Of a DNA stretch of 64,000 nucleotides, positions 44,500 to 56,345 are shown piece by piece. The DNA comes from Monodelphis domestica. Its lineage: Eukaryota; Chordata; Mammalia; Didelphimorphia; Didelphidae. The translations under genes were made by a program, and so were the position numbers. Each line of letters begins with the position of its first letter. Position 1 is the stretch's first letter. A model generated the notes under the pieces. That model ran no database searches. It was not told where the DNA came from and saw nothing but the letters and a program-made list of their open reading frames with translations. The stretch lies in contig NC_077230.1 in NCBI RefSeq assembly GCF_027887165.1, positions 265,613,943-265,677,942 of the forward strand. Direction: 5' to 3'.

Positions 44500-45560
44500 G
44501 ATTCGCAGTCAGCCCTTAAAAAGCATTCTAAAGGTGTTGGCTATTAATGTGAAATCCAAGTGAAATCTTTTGCCATACTAGCAATTCTCTTCTGGATGCC
44601 CTGCAGCTTACAAATGTCTTTTCCAAAATGAGGCACCCAGCCCTGAACACAATACTCCATATGTTCTGACTGAGGAGGAACGTACAGAAATTATTAATTC
44701 CCTCGTCCTAAATGCTAGGCTTCTGCCTCTCCAAATGTAGCCCAAGATAGGAATAGCTTTCTCAGCTGTGGGCTTGCATTGAGCTGACAGTCCTCAAAAC
44801 CATCAGCACTCTTTCAGATGAACTGCTTGCTATCTAGCCATACCCTCCTATCTCAGACCAGCAGGCTCCCCAAAAATCAGCTTTACATATGTATAGCTTT
44901 ACATGTGGTCTTATGAAATGCCATACAAAGTGTTCTAACCAGTCAAAATCATTTGTTTAATTTTCTTTAACTCTTATCCTCTGCTTTAGAATCAATTCTA
45001 AGACAAAAGAGTAGCAAGAGCTAGGCAATTGGGGTTAAATGACTTGACCACGGTCACATAACTAGAATGTGTTTGAGGCCAGATCTAAATCCAAGTCCTC
45101 CTGACTTCAGGTCTGTCTTTCTATCCACTGAGCCACTTTTTGAAGCCTTTTGTTCTCTATCTTGACCATGAGAACCACATGAAAAGCTTTCTCACAGCAC
45201 TAAAATCTAGATAAACCAGACCTTTGGTGTTCTCTTCTTCTATTACTCTGGTAGCCCTGTCAAAAAAGGAAATGAGAGTAGCCTGAAATGACCTGTTCTT
45301 GATTAAGAGCCTTTGTGATGGTGGCTTCTTTTTCTCTGTGTTCACTAGCCATCTCTTTAAAAATGTTTTTATGGTTTTGCTAGACACAAAAGCACAGCTC
45401 ATTGGCCTACAATTTAAGGATCCTATTTTCTTCCCTTTTTTGACTATTTAAACATTTGCCTTCCTACAGCTTCAGCACCTCTCCTGTTCTATAGCTTTTA
45501 ATGATCCCTGCGATCGTGTCACAGCAATTTTATCTACTTTACTAGCTTCAGATGCAGTTT
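44500..45560 (-). mobile_element. CR1 LINE ORF2 remnant, interrupted by a SINE
   Basis: The minus-strand frame near 45157-45402 reads RLLIKNRSFQATLISFFDRA then GLVYLDFSA, which is the CR1-type reverse-transcriptase region (family pattern: N-K-S-x-Q-x-N/T-L-I-S-F-F-D ... V-Y-L-D-F-S-K-A-F-D). The KAFD catalytic segment is lost. After a SINE at 44956-45140 the CR1 3' part continues (minus 'ggagtattgtgttcagggct'). A dead copy. Confidence 0.75.
44956..45140 (-). mobile_element. tRNA-derived SINE nested in CR1
   Basis: Plus-strand 'actcttatcctctgctttag' to 'tttctatccactgagccact' is the reverse complement of the SINE. Confidence 0.85.
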
Positions 45561-46164
45561 AGATGGTGAGAAGCTTATCAAAGACAACTAAATGCAGTCT
45601 TTACTATCACCCTATTTGTTTTTGAAATCAAGTCATTACAGTATTCTTTCCATGAGTTTGACATCTGTACCCTACTTTATATGTTGTCTTTTGGTCTTTG
45701 GGATAAGATTGAGAAACTTGGGGGTCAATGATATGTAAAAATTAAATTATATATCTCTAATAATAAAAATATATTTTATGAGGTTTATTAAGGATCATTA
45801 GAAATCAAGGATACAAAATAAAAACCACAAACCCATGGCTGATTAGCCCATTCAAAATCCCTGTGCTTAGCTTACCACTATACTTGCTACATCATTGCAA
45901 AGGAAGGAAAAGAAGAAGCCTGTGGGAGGCATTACTGCCAGTTAAATACAAATTGTGATCTTGACTATGTGGAGACTCAGGTGAGATTATAGAGAATTGT
46001 GGGAAATACCAAGGAATCTCCATTTTTACAGATACGAGCAGGTAGATGGATTCATAACTAGTGGATATGTTCTCTGCAAGGAGTGTTGGTTGATAAGTTA
46101 TTGTCAACCTGGAGAGAGATTATTCACTGAACTTTGACTTGGCCCCAGTTTACAAAAAGGCATA
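45561..46164. other. Intron 1, unassigned
   Basis: No firm repeat; the 45720-46120 part may be LTR-like on the minus strand (AATAAA near 45786) but this is weak. Confidence 0.3.
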
Positions 46165-46265
46165 AAAAGAATGCTTCTCAGATTTACAGAGGATTTGAAA
46201 TTGGAAAAGATAGCTAATACACTGGATGACAGAATGACTAGGTCCTCAGTCAACTGGAACAACGC
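46165..46265 (+). mobile_element. CR1 LINE fragment
   Basis: Phrases 'gaatgcttctcagatttaca' and 'gctaatacactggatgacag' match the CR1 ORF2 end region. Confidence 0.6.
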
Positions 46266-46484
46266 AGTCTTAGTCATCAAGGCCAGATTTGTTTCCAAGG
46301 ACATCATCATTGTAAGTAGTTCTTTTACTTATGCAAATTCTAACCCTTTATGGCTTAGTAAAAAAAAAATCTTTGTGATTTGTTATGACTGAAAATAAAC
46401 TCATCACCTTGTGTCTAAAGATGTATCTTTAGAGTTTGTCTGTACTTAGCTCACTAGACTGATCTTCTGACCAAAAGAAAGTTT

Positions 46485-46605
46485 TTTAAAAATATATTTT
46501 ATTTTTATTATAAATATATTTATATTACTAATTATATATAGCATGAATCGATTTCTATTTTAAATATATGCATAAACATACATATATATATATACTTTTT
46601 CATAC
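46485..46605. repeat. AT-rich simple sequence
   Basis: TA and TTTA alternation over about 120 bases. Confidence 0.7.
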
Positions 46606-46829
46606 ATATATACTTATGCACACAATCACCCACATGACTAAGGTTAAATCACATAGCCTCTCCAGTTTGATTAATATATCAGAGAGTACAATTTATTTAT
46701 ACAACTTTCAAAAACCCATCACCTCTACATTGTTATAAAACATCACAACAGAATTTGGGTGAAAGAAGGCTTAAAAATAAGAGGAATAAATGTAAAATCT
46801 GACTCTGAAAGAGCATAGGATTTTAATTA

Positions 46830-46995
46830 AAGCAGCTGGATTTGAATCCTGCCTCTGCTACTTATGTACTGTGTGTTCCTGTACAAGTCATTTAACTTTT
46901 TTAAGGGCTCCATTTTCTCATCTTTTACCAGAAGAGGTTGGATTAGAATAGTTCTTAAGGGTTTTTTGTTGTTGTTGTTGTTGTAGTTGTTTTTT
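46830..46995 (+). mobile_element. MIR-like SINE and (GTT)n
   Basis: Contains 'gctggatttgaatcctgcct' and 'tcctgtacaagtcatttaac'; a short GTT run follows at 46967-46995. Confidence 0.65.
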
Positions 46996-46999
46996 TAAC

Positions 47000-47820
47000 T
47001 GCCATGATGTGATAGATACTTGAAGAGAGAGAGGTTTTGCAGGACAAGCCAAGATGCAAGAAACAAGGCTGGGGACCTGTCTGTCAATCAAGAAGAAGGT
47101 TCCAAATGGAATGTTCCCAGGAGGAGAAGCAGTTGAAGCTGGCGAGGGGGAAACCTGGGCTTTGGGCTCTCTGACTAAGGGAGAAACCTCTCCTCTCTCT
47201 CTGAGATTTGACTGACCAAGAATTGGAGGAAAGTCAGGTTGAAGGAGAGACTTTTCTTGGTGGCTTTGTGAAGAAGAGAGAAGATTTCAAACAGTTGTCC
47301 TCCATCTCTCTAACTGTCCATCTGAGTCACAATTGTGACAAGACTGACTATTTCCATAACCCTCCTAAATTCTCCTTATAGATTAGGGACATCCCTAACC
47401 CCTTCACCTCAATTCCCATCCTGTTTGTTTCCAAGTAACCTCCTTACCTGAGAAAGAGAACAAGAGCAGTTTCTCTAAACCTCATAGTCACCTTTGAGTT
47501 ACATAGAAAGGAGACTGACTGACAAGGGGGAAGGGAAGGGAGGCACGTGAGAGAGGGTGGAAAGGGAGGAGGTGAAGGGAGGAGAAGGTGAGGGAATAGA
47601 TTGATCTACTAGTCATCAGTAGGGATCAATAGGCAAACCCCAGTGCATTCCCCTGTAGCAGCATCTCTCAGTGTCTCTCTATCTTTGTAGTACTTCTATC
47701 TCCACCATTGTAACTAGGTACCCTCAGGTGTGTCCCCATACTAGCAGCAGCTCTCTCTAGTCTCAAGCCAGAGTACATTCTAGTTATTGTAACAAGAAAT
47801 AGTGTCACACAGATTAACAT
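47000..47820 (+). mobile_element. Possible ERV LTR region
   Basis: A GC-richer block of about 800 bases with purine-rich segments and no SINE core, ending in 'ttgtaacaagaaatagtgtc'. It resembles old LTR sequence in composition only; I found no second copy here. Confidence 0.25.
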
Positions 47821-47829
47821 TTCTATTAC

Positions 47830-48090
47830 AATGATCCCCTTTGGTCATCTGGTGAAGCCTATAAACCTGGTATCAGAATAATGTCTTTAAATGAATAAAA
47901 GAAAAGACATAAGGATTACAAAAGAAAACAAATATAAGTGAAAATAAAGGTGTAATTTCTTTTCCCATCTAAGTTCAGGGACCCTTTGAAATCTGTCCAA
48001 AGATGCCTTGGAAGTTCATAGGCCCTAGAATCCTAGGATCCCCAAGTCTTAATCAGAATAAATGAATAAATGAATGAATGAATGAATATA
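47830..48090 (+). repeat. Unclassified interspersed repeat and (GAAT)n
   Basis: Phrases 'tttggtcatctggtgaagcc' and 'agaataatgtctttaaatg' are related to 14620-14805. A GAAT tetranucleotide run lies at 48057-48090. Confidence 0.45.
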
Positions 48091-48689
48091 TATGCCAGAT
48101 AATCCCTGCTCAAGCTGTCTCTCCAAAGTCAAAAGCTAACTGAAGTAAAACAACTTTTTTAAATCTGTGAAATAATACTAGTACCCTCTGTACCTCAAAC
48201 TGGGAAGCTAGAATTGTACAAGGCAAAAACATTCGTTTAGGCCAGACTTTTCCTGCTTGCTTACTATAAATGGCTTATAAGAGGGGGCACAGAAATACAC
48301 TTGATCTTAACCTCAACAGATGGAAAAGTGATATTTCTTGAAAAGTGACATTTGTTCCACTGCAATTGGCCCAATCAAATCTCATTCTCTAGAGTATAAA
48401 CTGATAGCTCAGAAAATTGTCTCTTTCACTATCCACATTTTGAGATACAATGCTCTGAACTACTTGAGAGAGAGAAATTAATATTTTTCTACTGTATCTC
48501 TACAGGACGGAGTAAAGGCAATTCAATAGAACAAGGAAAATAATTTGATTAAACATAGAGCGATTTCTTCAGGAACTATTGATCCGTATGTCTGTGTAAA
48601 ACTGCTCCATTATGAAGGCAAATGCATACTTTTCAAATATATTAAACATAATCACTTTAGAGAAATATCCAAGGATACCTAGTTTAGTG
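48091..48689. other. Intron 1, no feature recognised
   Basis: No repeat or exon identified. Confidence 0.4.
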
Positions 48690-48860
48690 TAGTCAAGAAA
48701 GAAGGCAGCAAAACGTAGTGGGAAAGACAAGTTAGCAGAACCAGATTCTAGTACTTGTTCTGCAGCTGCCTTGATGGGTGACCCATTATTCATTTATTCT
48801 TCATCGAAAGAGTTGATCTAGACCAATTTCTAAGATCTTTTCTGGCTTTAAAATTTGACT
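48690..48860 (+). mobile_element. MIR-like SINE remnant
   Basis: Decayed MIR: 'gcaaaacgtagtgggaaaga', then 'tctaagatcttttctggctt'. Confidence 0.45.
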
Positions 48861-49319
48861 CATCAAGGCAGTAATGAACATAGGTGGAAATCACATACAG
48901 GGAAGGTGGATAGAGCCTGATAAGATGTAGGCGTTACCCCTGGAGCCAAGAACAATACCAAATGGAGCTGAAGTCAAGAAGAGAGAGAAGAGCATGTCAT
49001 TGACATTTTTTTCTGCCTTACTTTTGGTTAAACAAGGATATATGTATCTTTAAAGTGCTACATAAGATATATAATTAATAATAATGATGATGATGGAAAT
49101 TCCATTCAGGTAAGCATATAAAAAAGATCAGAATTCATGTAAACACAAACTTTTATCCTAAAACATCTCCATGATCCACAGAAATAAGAAGAAAAAGTAT
49201 AAAACTGAAAAAGAGAGAAAAAGATAATGTATGGAAACTCTATCTAGTGCATCCTGGAAAGCAAGTCCACCATCTCCCATCTCATTAAAACAGCATACTG
49301 CTCAGGCAATGGGTAGTGT

Positions 49320-49435
49320 ATTGAAGGTAGGTATAAGTACTGTGGAACATAAGCTTCTTGAGGGCAGAGTCTATTTCATTTTTGGTTTTAGACACCAAGA
49401 ATCTAGCTTGGTGCCTGACATATAATAGGAAGAGT
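49320..49435 (+). mobile_element. L2 LINE 3' tail
   Basis: Phrases 'cataagcttcttgagggcag' and 'tagcttggtgcctgacatat'. Confidence 0.75.
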
Positions 49436-49454
49436 TTGCAGAATTGAAAAATAA

Positions 49455-49697
49455 GCTCTCTGGGGGTAAGTGGCTCAGTGAATGAAGATCCAGGTCCAGG
49501 GATGGGAGTTCCTGGGTTCAAATTTGACCTCTGACACTTCCTAGTTATATGACCTTGGGCAAGTCATTGAACTGTTTGCCTGTATTCCCTAGGTGTAAAA
49601 TGAACTGGAGAAGAAAATGGCAAACAACACCAATATTTTCACCAACGAAACCTCAAATGGGATCATGAAGAGTTGGACCCAACTGAACCATAAAAAC
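49455..49697 (+). mobile_element. MAR1-like CORE-SINE
   Basis: Has a tRNA-like head (taagtggctcagtgaatga), 'gttcctgggttcaaatttga' and the long tail 'gagaagaaaatggcaaacaa', 'catgaagagttggaccca'. Confidence 0.88.
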
Positions 49698-49764
49698 CCC
49701 AGAGATACTTCATGAGTCTGAGCATCTTAGAGTTGTGGGGTTCTTACAATCTAAATAGCAACAG

Positions 49765-50035
49765 TTCTGAGACAGCTTGGTGCTACAGTAGATAGAGCAC
49801 TGAGTCCTAATAAGAAAGACCCAAATTCAAATTCTGCCTCACTCACCTACAAGTAATGGGTCCCTGGGCAGTTTTCTTAATTTCTCTTAGACTCGGTAAT
49901 AGCACCTACCTTACAGGGTTTTAGTGAAGATCAAATGAAATGACCTAGGAGTGCTTTGCAAACTTTAAGGTGTCTGACACCTACCAGTTATGATCATTAT
50001 CATTAAAATCATCATCACCATAATTATTATTATTG
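49765..50035 (+). mobile_element. MIR/CORE-SINE
   Basis: Head 'ctacagtagatagagcactg', 'acccaaattcaaattctgcc' and 3' part 'agtgctttgcaaactttaag'. Confidence 0.7.
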
Positions 50036-50084
50036 TTATATGTTTTTGAACAAGGCACGATCTTTCTATTCTTGGACTTCATTT

Positions 50085-50400
50085 AAATCAATCAATGAAT
50101 CAGCACTAAAAAAAATTACCTATTATGTGTCTAGCACTGTGCTAGCATATAAGAACAAAAAAATATGCATTTCCTGCTCTCAAGAAACTACATTATACTG
50201 GGTAAATATGCACACATCTAAGTATACATAACATAAATATGAGGTGGTGATGAGAAGGAGGCTCTAGCCACTGGAGTAAACAGGAAAAGTCTCAGGGAGG
50301 AGGTGGCATTTGATCTAGGCTCTGAAGAAGGTTAGCAGTTCTAAATGGTAATGATGAGGAGAGAGAGTATTCCAAGTACAGAGAGATGGGGAAGTGGCAT
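50085..50400 (-). mobile_element. L2 LINE 3' region
   Basis: Plus-strand 'tattatgtgtctagcactgt', 'gctctcaagaaactacatta' and 'ggaggaggtggcatttgatc'. A further L2 piece of the same orientation lies at 50870-50990. Confidence 0.7.
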
Positions 50401-50489
50401 GCTATAAACCTGGATTATTTGCAATCCTGAGCCTGGAGTCCATGTTGCATCCTAATAAACTAAATGTGTAGCCAGATCCTTTGGTTGCT

Positions 50490-50640
50490 TTCTTCATAGC
50501 AGCCCTGTGGGTAAGAATAAGAACTGCATCTATTTTACAGATAAAGAAACTGAGGTGCCCAAGGAGATGAAGCAGCTTGCTCAATGCCACACAGGGGAAG
50601 AACTGAGACTAAATTCTAGGTCGTCTTAACTCCAAATCCT
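50490..50640 (+). mobile_element. MIR/CORE-SINE
   Basis: Contains 'attttacagataaagaaact' and 'agcttgctcaatgccacaca'. Confidence 0.65.
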
Positions 50641-51062
50641 GAACTTCTTCAACTTTATTTTTAGGTCTAATACAGGAAACCTCCCTTGGGGTCTATAAAA
50701 GAAGAGTGAGTTCTATGGAAAATAACCATGACTTGGGAAGGATACTAAATATAAAGCCAGCAAAACTGGGAAACCCATTGTTGCTCAACTTGGTGCTTGC
50801 CCAGGCAAATTTCCAGTTTTAAAAGAGAAGAAAACAATGTAAGGACAAAAAGCAAGTATGATATTGGAGGCAGCACTTATTAAATACCCACCATGTGCCA
50901 AACACAGTGCTAGGCAATGGTATAGGTATAAAGAATTCCTATTCCCAAGGAGTTTCTAACAAAAGGAATATATGCAAGCAGAAGTGGAGGAGAGGGAGAG
51001 TGGGGTGAGAGAGGATGGGGAGAGAAAAGGAAAGTCATAAAAAGAGACGGGGTGGGGGGAGA

Positions 51063-51066
<4 letters not shown>

Positions 51067-51145
<79 letters not shown>
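51067..51145. repeat. (GA)n microsatellite, about 39 units
   Basis: A perfect GA run inside a longer purine tract that extends from about 50990 to 51215. Open frames across it (Glu-Arg or Ser-Leu repeats) are artefacts. Confidence 0.97.
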
Positions 51146-51147
<2 letters not shown>

Positions 51148-51456
51148 GAAAGGGGGAGAGAAAGAGACAGAAAGAGACAGAGAAACAGAGAAAGGGAGAG
51201 AGACCGAGAGAATATAAATAAACACCAAGTAGTTAAACAAAGTAATTTGTGAGGAAGGACACTAGGAATAGTCCTGGAACAGGAATAACTTTGTTCAGAA
51301 GACAGGGCTTGATGTGTATTTTTTTTTAAGTGGAAAATTGGAGAAAATGGGACTGTTATGATGGAGTAAAAAAATATAAGGTAGTTGCAGGGGTTGGAGG
51401 GTTGTACTCTCAGCTGGAAAGATTAAAGAAAGACCTCATATTTAGGGTGGGGTATA

Positions 51457-51708
51457 TGGACAGCAAAGTGGCTCAATGCATAAAGTGCTGGGCTTGGAAA
51501 AGACTCATCTTCCTGAGTTCAAATCCAGACTCAGACATGAGCTATGTTACCCTGGGGAAATCGCTTAACCCTGTTTGCCTCAGTTTTCTCATTTGTAAAA
51601 TGAGCTGGTGGAGGAAATGGCAAACCATTCCAGTGTTTTTGCCAAGGGAACCCCAAATGGAGTCATGAAGTGTTGGACACAACTTTAAAATGACTGACCA
51701 ACAACAAT
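51457..51708 (+). mobile_element. MAR1-like CORE-SINE, full length
   Basis: Head 'cagcaaagtggctcaatgca', B-box 'gagttcaaatcc', core 'tgcctcagttttctcatttg' and tail 'ggcaaaccattccagtgttt', ending 'aatgactgaccaacaacaa'. Flanked by L2-like sequence (51720-51870, minus). Confidence 0.92.
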
Positions 51709-52079
51709 ATGAATTGAGCTTTGAACAAAAATAGGAATTTAAAGAGGTAGGAGTGAGGCAGGAATGCATTACAGGTTTAGGGGATGAACTGTACAAACAT
51801 ATGCAGACTAGAGATGGGATGTTATATGTGAGCAAGAGCAAGAAGAGAGGCCCACAGAGGAAACTTAGTTAAGTAGGGGCAGAGACAGGATTAGAACTCA
51901 GTTCTTCTAACTCTTACTTCATTGCTCTGCCATATCAAACTGTCACTCTTAAATTCACAAAAGTTCTACTTATTATAAACCATGAGAGGCACTAACACTC
52001 CTTAAGTTAAACAAGTCTGCATGTACCCCTCAAACCTGATTCACTAACTATAGACAAATGGCCCCCTTTTTAAAGTATT

Positions 52080-52275
52080 ATTTATTTTTAAAACTCTTAC
52101 ATTCTGTCTTAGAATCAATACTAAGTAGTGGTTCCAAAACAGAAGGGCGTAAGGGCTAAGCAACTGGAGATAAGTGATGTGCCCAGAAACACACAACTAA
52201 GAAGTGTCTAAGGTCAAACTTGAAGCCAAGAGCTTGTATATCCAGGTCTGTCTCTCTCTCCACTATTGCCTCAGA
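52080..52275 (-). mobile_element. tRNA-derived SINE, decayed
   Basis: Plus-strand 'actcttacattctgtcttag' and 'gataagtgatgtgcccagaa' are the reverse complement of the SINE. Confidence 0.8.
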
Positions 52276-52284
52276 TCCTCTTTA

Positions 52285-52535
52285 TTTTAAACCAGCATTT
52301 ATTAAGCACCTACTATGTGCCAGGCACTGTGCTAATCTTTACAAATATTAGCTCATTTGATTCTCACAATAACCCTGGGAGGTAGGTGCTAGTATTATCC
52401 CCAATTTACAGTTAAAGAAACTGAGGCAGGCAAAGGTTAAATGAGTTGCCCGGGTTCACTCAGCTAACAAGTATCTTGGATTAGATTTAATATTGGGTTT
52501 TTCTGACTCCAAGGCTAGCTAGCACCCAGACCAGT
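52285..52535 (+). mobile_element. CORE-SINE/MIR, well preserved
   Basis: Contains 'catttattaagcacctacta', 'ctgggaggtaggtgctagta' and 'tacagttaaagaaactgagg'. Confidence 0.88.
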
Positions 52536-52679
52536 GCCAACACATATATAAATATTTATTTCCTCCCACCTCTCCCTCTATCTACTGTGCCACCTGGCTC
52601 CCATTGGTTCCATTTGGATCCAAAGGGCAAAACCAGCCACAATGAGGGTAAGAAGTCAATGTTTGAAAAAATTCCCCAA

Positions 52680-52845
52680 CAATGAGTAGAATGGGTTGTC
52701 TAGAGAACTGATGGGTTCCCCCTCTCTGGAAGAACTGGATTATAACTAATTGAATATATTATAGTGAATATTCTTCTGTGGATGAACTGGACTAGATGGC
52801 CACCCAGGTTCCTTCTAATGCTCACATTTTGGGATTCTCTAACAC
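52680..52845 (+). mobile_element. CR1 LINE 3' end
   Basis: Phrases 'gatgaactggactagatggc' and 'aggttccttctaatgctcac' are the CR1 3' terminus. Confidence 0.65.
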
Positions 52846-53394
52846 CAACTCAGGCAAGCTCTCTTTTCCTATTTTACCTGGAATGGCAAGTAGGGGCTCA
52901 ATAAACGTATTTGCTCATTGAATAACTGTGTTTGACTGCATTAAGACATTTTTAAGGCACTGATATCCTATCTATGATTGATGTCAACAATTTCACAAGC
53001 TCAAAAGGGACATTTTCATATTTTCTAATAAGTAGAATTACCATCATGTTTTGCTTAAAATAGAAAGAGAAGGGCTCAAAAATGAAACCAAAGGTTCTTT
53101 CCTTTCTGCTGTTACATAAAATGAGTCACAAGTCTCTTTTGAGGAAAAAAAAAAGCTAATTTCTCAAAAGCTCATTAAGAAATAGTAGAGGGGAAAAATC
53201 TGTTTAAATGGAAACCAAGTTGATTTTCATGGACCATTATCTAGGATTCTTCACTAAAGTCCCATTTTGATAATACATTATAAGACTGAGGTGACCAAGG
53301 TCAATATGCTAGCATAACTCAAGTCCTGGCAGATATTACCTCCAACAAAAAGCTATAGGCTCACCAACATGCCATCTGTCATTAAAGGATTATA
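52846..53394. other. Intron 1, no feature recognised
   Basis: No repeat or exon identified. Confidence 0.4.
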
Positions 53395-53590
53395 GAGAGA
53401 TTTAGGGTAAGAAAGGAGCTCAAAGGCCAGTGAATCCAATTTCCTCCTTTATTTTAAAGATGAAGAAATGGAGGACCAGAGAGGTTATGACTGGCCTAGA
53501 GTCATATAGCTAGTAAGAGGCAATATCTGAACCCAAATTTTTTTGATTCCAAAGCTAGTACCCTATCTGCTATGTCATTTTCCCTCTTAA
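53395..53590 (+). mobile_element. MIR-like SINE
   Basis: Contains 'aggaccagagaggttatgac' and 'gattccaaagctagtaccct'. Confidence 0.65.
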
Positions 53591-53765
53591 TGCTCATGAA
53601 AACTGGCCATGATGACTTTTGGGGCTTTGGCAAAATGTAAAATCCTCTTCTAAAGTATGGCTGGAAGATGTTCTTCATTGTTGGTAGGGTTTACCCACAG
53701 AGATGTTTGAAACCTTGGAACCTTGAAATGTTAAATTATGATTGAAGATAAAGGGATTATTCCTG

Positions 53766-54000
53766 GAGTGGCACAATGGATAGAGTGCTGGGCCTCAAGT
53801 CAGTAACACTCAATAATACTGGACTTATACCTCAAGGAAGTCAAAGAAAAGGAAAAGGGCTTGCATGTACAAAAATAATTATAATGATTCTTTTATAGTG
53901 GCAAAAAGCTGGAAAACCAAGGGTTTGTCCAAAAACTAGGGAATGGCTGAAGAAATGATAGTATACAGACGGCATGGAATATTATTGCATCTTAAATAGT
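53766..54000 (+). mobile_element. SINE head joined to L1 ORF2 fragment
   Basis: A SINE head (cacaatggatagagtgctgg) runs directly at about 53815 into a decayed L1 ORF2 C-terminal segment ('tagtggcaaaaagctggaaa', 'gaatggctgaagaaatg'). Confidence 0.55.
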
Positions 54001-54004
54001 AAAA

Positions 54005-54759
54005 AGTATAGATAGTCTTTCCCTGAGAGTTCTTATATCTAAAATATGTAAAGAACTTTTTCAACTGTATAAGAATAAGAGCTATCCCCCAACTGATAAA
54101 TGACCAAAAATATTAAGACAATTTTCAGATGAAGAAATCATCTGAAGAAAAGCCATATATAGTTATGTGGGAAAATATTCCAAATCATTACTGATTACAG
54201 AATGCAAACTGAAACATTTCTGAGATATCTCACAATCATTGGATTGACTAAAATGACAAAAAGTTAAAATGAAAAATATTGAAAGAAAATATGGAAAAAT
54301 GGGGACACTATTCACTATTGGTGGAACTGTAAACTAATCCAGCCATTGTGGAGAGCAATTTGGAATTACACCCAGAGAATTAAAAAATAGTGTATACCCT
54401 TAATATTACTGTATCTGTTTCCAAAGGAGATCGGGGAAAAGGAAAAGAAACTATACATTTCAAAATACTTAAAGCAGCTCTCTTTGTGGTGGCAAAGATC
54501 TGGAAATTGAAGGGATGCCTATCAATTGGGGAATGGCTAAATAAATTATGGTATATGATTGTGATGGATTAATATTGTTCCAAAAAATGATAAGCAGACT
54601 AATTTTTTAAAAACTTGGAAAGAATACATGGGATAATGAACAGCAAAATGAGAAGAACCAAGAGAACATTATATACACCTACAGAATGAATACTTGAAGA
54701 ATAACTTGTGAATGACACCTCCAGAGAAAGAAGTAAAAAATGAAAATATGAAAGACATA

Positions 54760-54791
<32 letters not shown>

Positions 54792-54830
54792 ATAGGGAGG
54801 GGAGGGGAGGATTGATATACTTGTAAACTC
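54005..54830 (+). mobile_element. L1 LINE ORF2 C-terminus and 3' end, decayed
   Basis: The frame near 54390-54572 shows KAALFVVAKIWKLKGCLSIG and NKLWYMIVMD, with upstream 'agccattgtggagagcaatt'. It ends with a (TG)n run at 54764-54792. Many stops and frameshifts. Confidence 0.85.
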
Positions 54831-54839
54831 TATTAATAA

Positions 54840-55083
54840 AGAAAAAAGTAATAATAAATGGAATTCTTTCAGAGAAACCTAGGAAGATACGTTTGAACTG
54901 ATACAAAGAGAAGTAAGCAGAAAAAAAGAGAATAATTTATACAATAACAACAAAACTGTAAAGACAGACAACTTTGAAAGGCCAGAACTAATGCAATGGC
55001 TAACCATGATTCTAGAGAACCATTATGAAGCATGTTACTTCCACTTGACCAAGAGATGAGGGACTCATGATATAGATTGGACA
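54840..55083 (+). mobile_element. L1-type LINE 3' end
   Basis: Phrases 'acgtttgaactgatacaaag' and 'accattatgaagcatgttac' match L1 3' UTR material; it resumes after the SINE that follows. Confidence 0.65.
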
Positions 55084-55084
55084 T

Positions 55085-55254
55085 AACATTTTTTTAATCT
55101 CTTATTTTCTGTCTTTGTAACAACTCTAAGACAGAAGAGCTAGACAAAGAGAGTTAAGTGACTTGCCCAAAGGAAGCATCTGAGGCTAGATTTGAATTCA
55201 GGTCCTCCAAACTCTAGGCCTGGAGATCTAACTACTGAGCAATTTAGCTGCCCT
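55085..55254 (-). mobile_element. tRNA-derived SINE in L1 tail
   Basis: Plus-strand 'agttaagtgacttgcccaaa' to 'gagcaatttagctgccctga'. A possible short duplication GACATA flanks it (55079-55084 and 55255-55262 region). Confidence 0.8.
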
Positions 55255-55339
55255 GAGACATATATTTTTAGAAATGGTCAAAAGTTAATGAATTTGTTTA
55301 GATATAGTTAGCCTCAGTTATGTGCTTTCTTCTAGCTCT

Positions 55340-55984
55340 GTTCAGTAGCACATAAATAGAAGTGGAAGAGTCTGATGGAGGTATTAGAGTTTGACAAGGT
55401 CTCACCATCAAAAGAAAAAGGTAGTAAGAGATTCAAGAGTAAAGACTATGTAGTTATCATGGTGAGCTATGGATTCAGACTGGAAAGGGAGAAGAGTGAA
55501 ATTATCGGTGATGGTCTTAGAGACTACTGAATGATGGAAGGACTAGAGAGACTACAGTAACTAGACAGAACATGTTTAGAAGGTGAGATAGAAGGAGAGA
55601 TAGAATAATAGAAAGCTAGATAAAGAAATCGAAGATTTGGCAGGAGGAGTTAGAAAGTTTTTGTTGAGAAAAAAAGATACTGGTTTTGCTTCTGAGTCAC
55701 ATTAACAAGCAATTTATTAAAGGCTAAGCAAAGATATCTTGCCTGGATAACTGTGAAAGCCAAGCTTGGATTCAAACCAAAAAGGAACAAGAACTACTTA
55801 GCCCTGGGAGTTTATACAAGTTTATCTAAATTAGAGGTAGTTTAAGATGAGGTTTACATACTCTGTAACTTAAAAATCTTGAACACCAGATGTTTTAGTT
55901 TATCTTCTTTCCTTTGATTACTAGTAATACATCCTTTGAAAATTTTAAAGTCTAATTAAGATGTGTTGAAAAAAGCTACTGAAC
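55340..55984. other. Intron 1, mostly unrecognised
   Basis: No exon; possibly L2-derived around 55340-55650, but weak. Confidence 0.3.
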
Positions 55985-56345
55985 CCGGTGAAGAAAAAGA
56001 TTGGGGAACACACCGACTTCACACACATGAAGTGTTATCATGTGGAAAAAAGATTTGGCTTGCTTTGTTTGATCCCAGAGGACAGAACCAAGAGCCATTA
56101 ATGGGAAGAGGTTAAAAAAAGTGAATTTGGGTTTCATGTCAGGAAACACTTCCCAACAATCTGAGAGCAATCCAAAAGGCCAAAGGGTGGCTTTGAGAGT
56201 TTTTCAATCCCATCTCATTGGACATCAAACACAGCCTGGATGACCACTTACTGGCTATGGCAATTAAGAAATTCCTGTCATATCTGGGTTGGACTGGATA
56301 GCCACCAAGATCCCTCCCAGTTATGAAATTCTGTGACCCTGTAAC
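55985..56345 (+). mobile_element. CR1 LINE 3' region
   Basis: Phrases 'gtcaggaaacacttcccaac', 'ttggactggatagccaccaa' and 'ttatgaaattctgtgaccct' are the CR1 3' end, longer than the other copies here. Confidence 0.8.

Noticed and set aside
50956..51252. Open frames rich in Ser-Leu or Arg-Glu
   Set aside because: Low-complexity reading of the GA tract.
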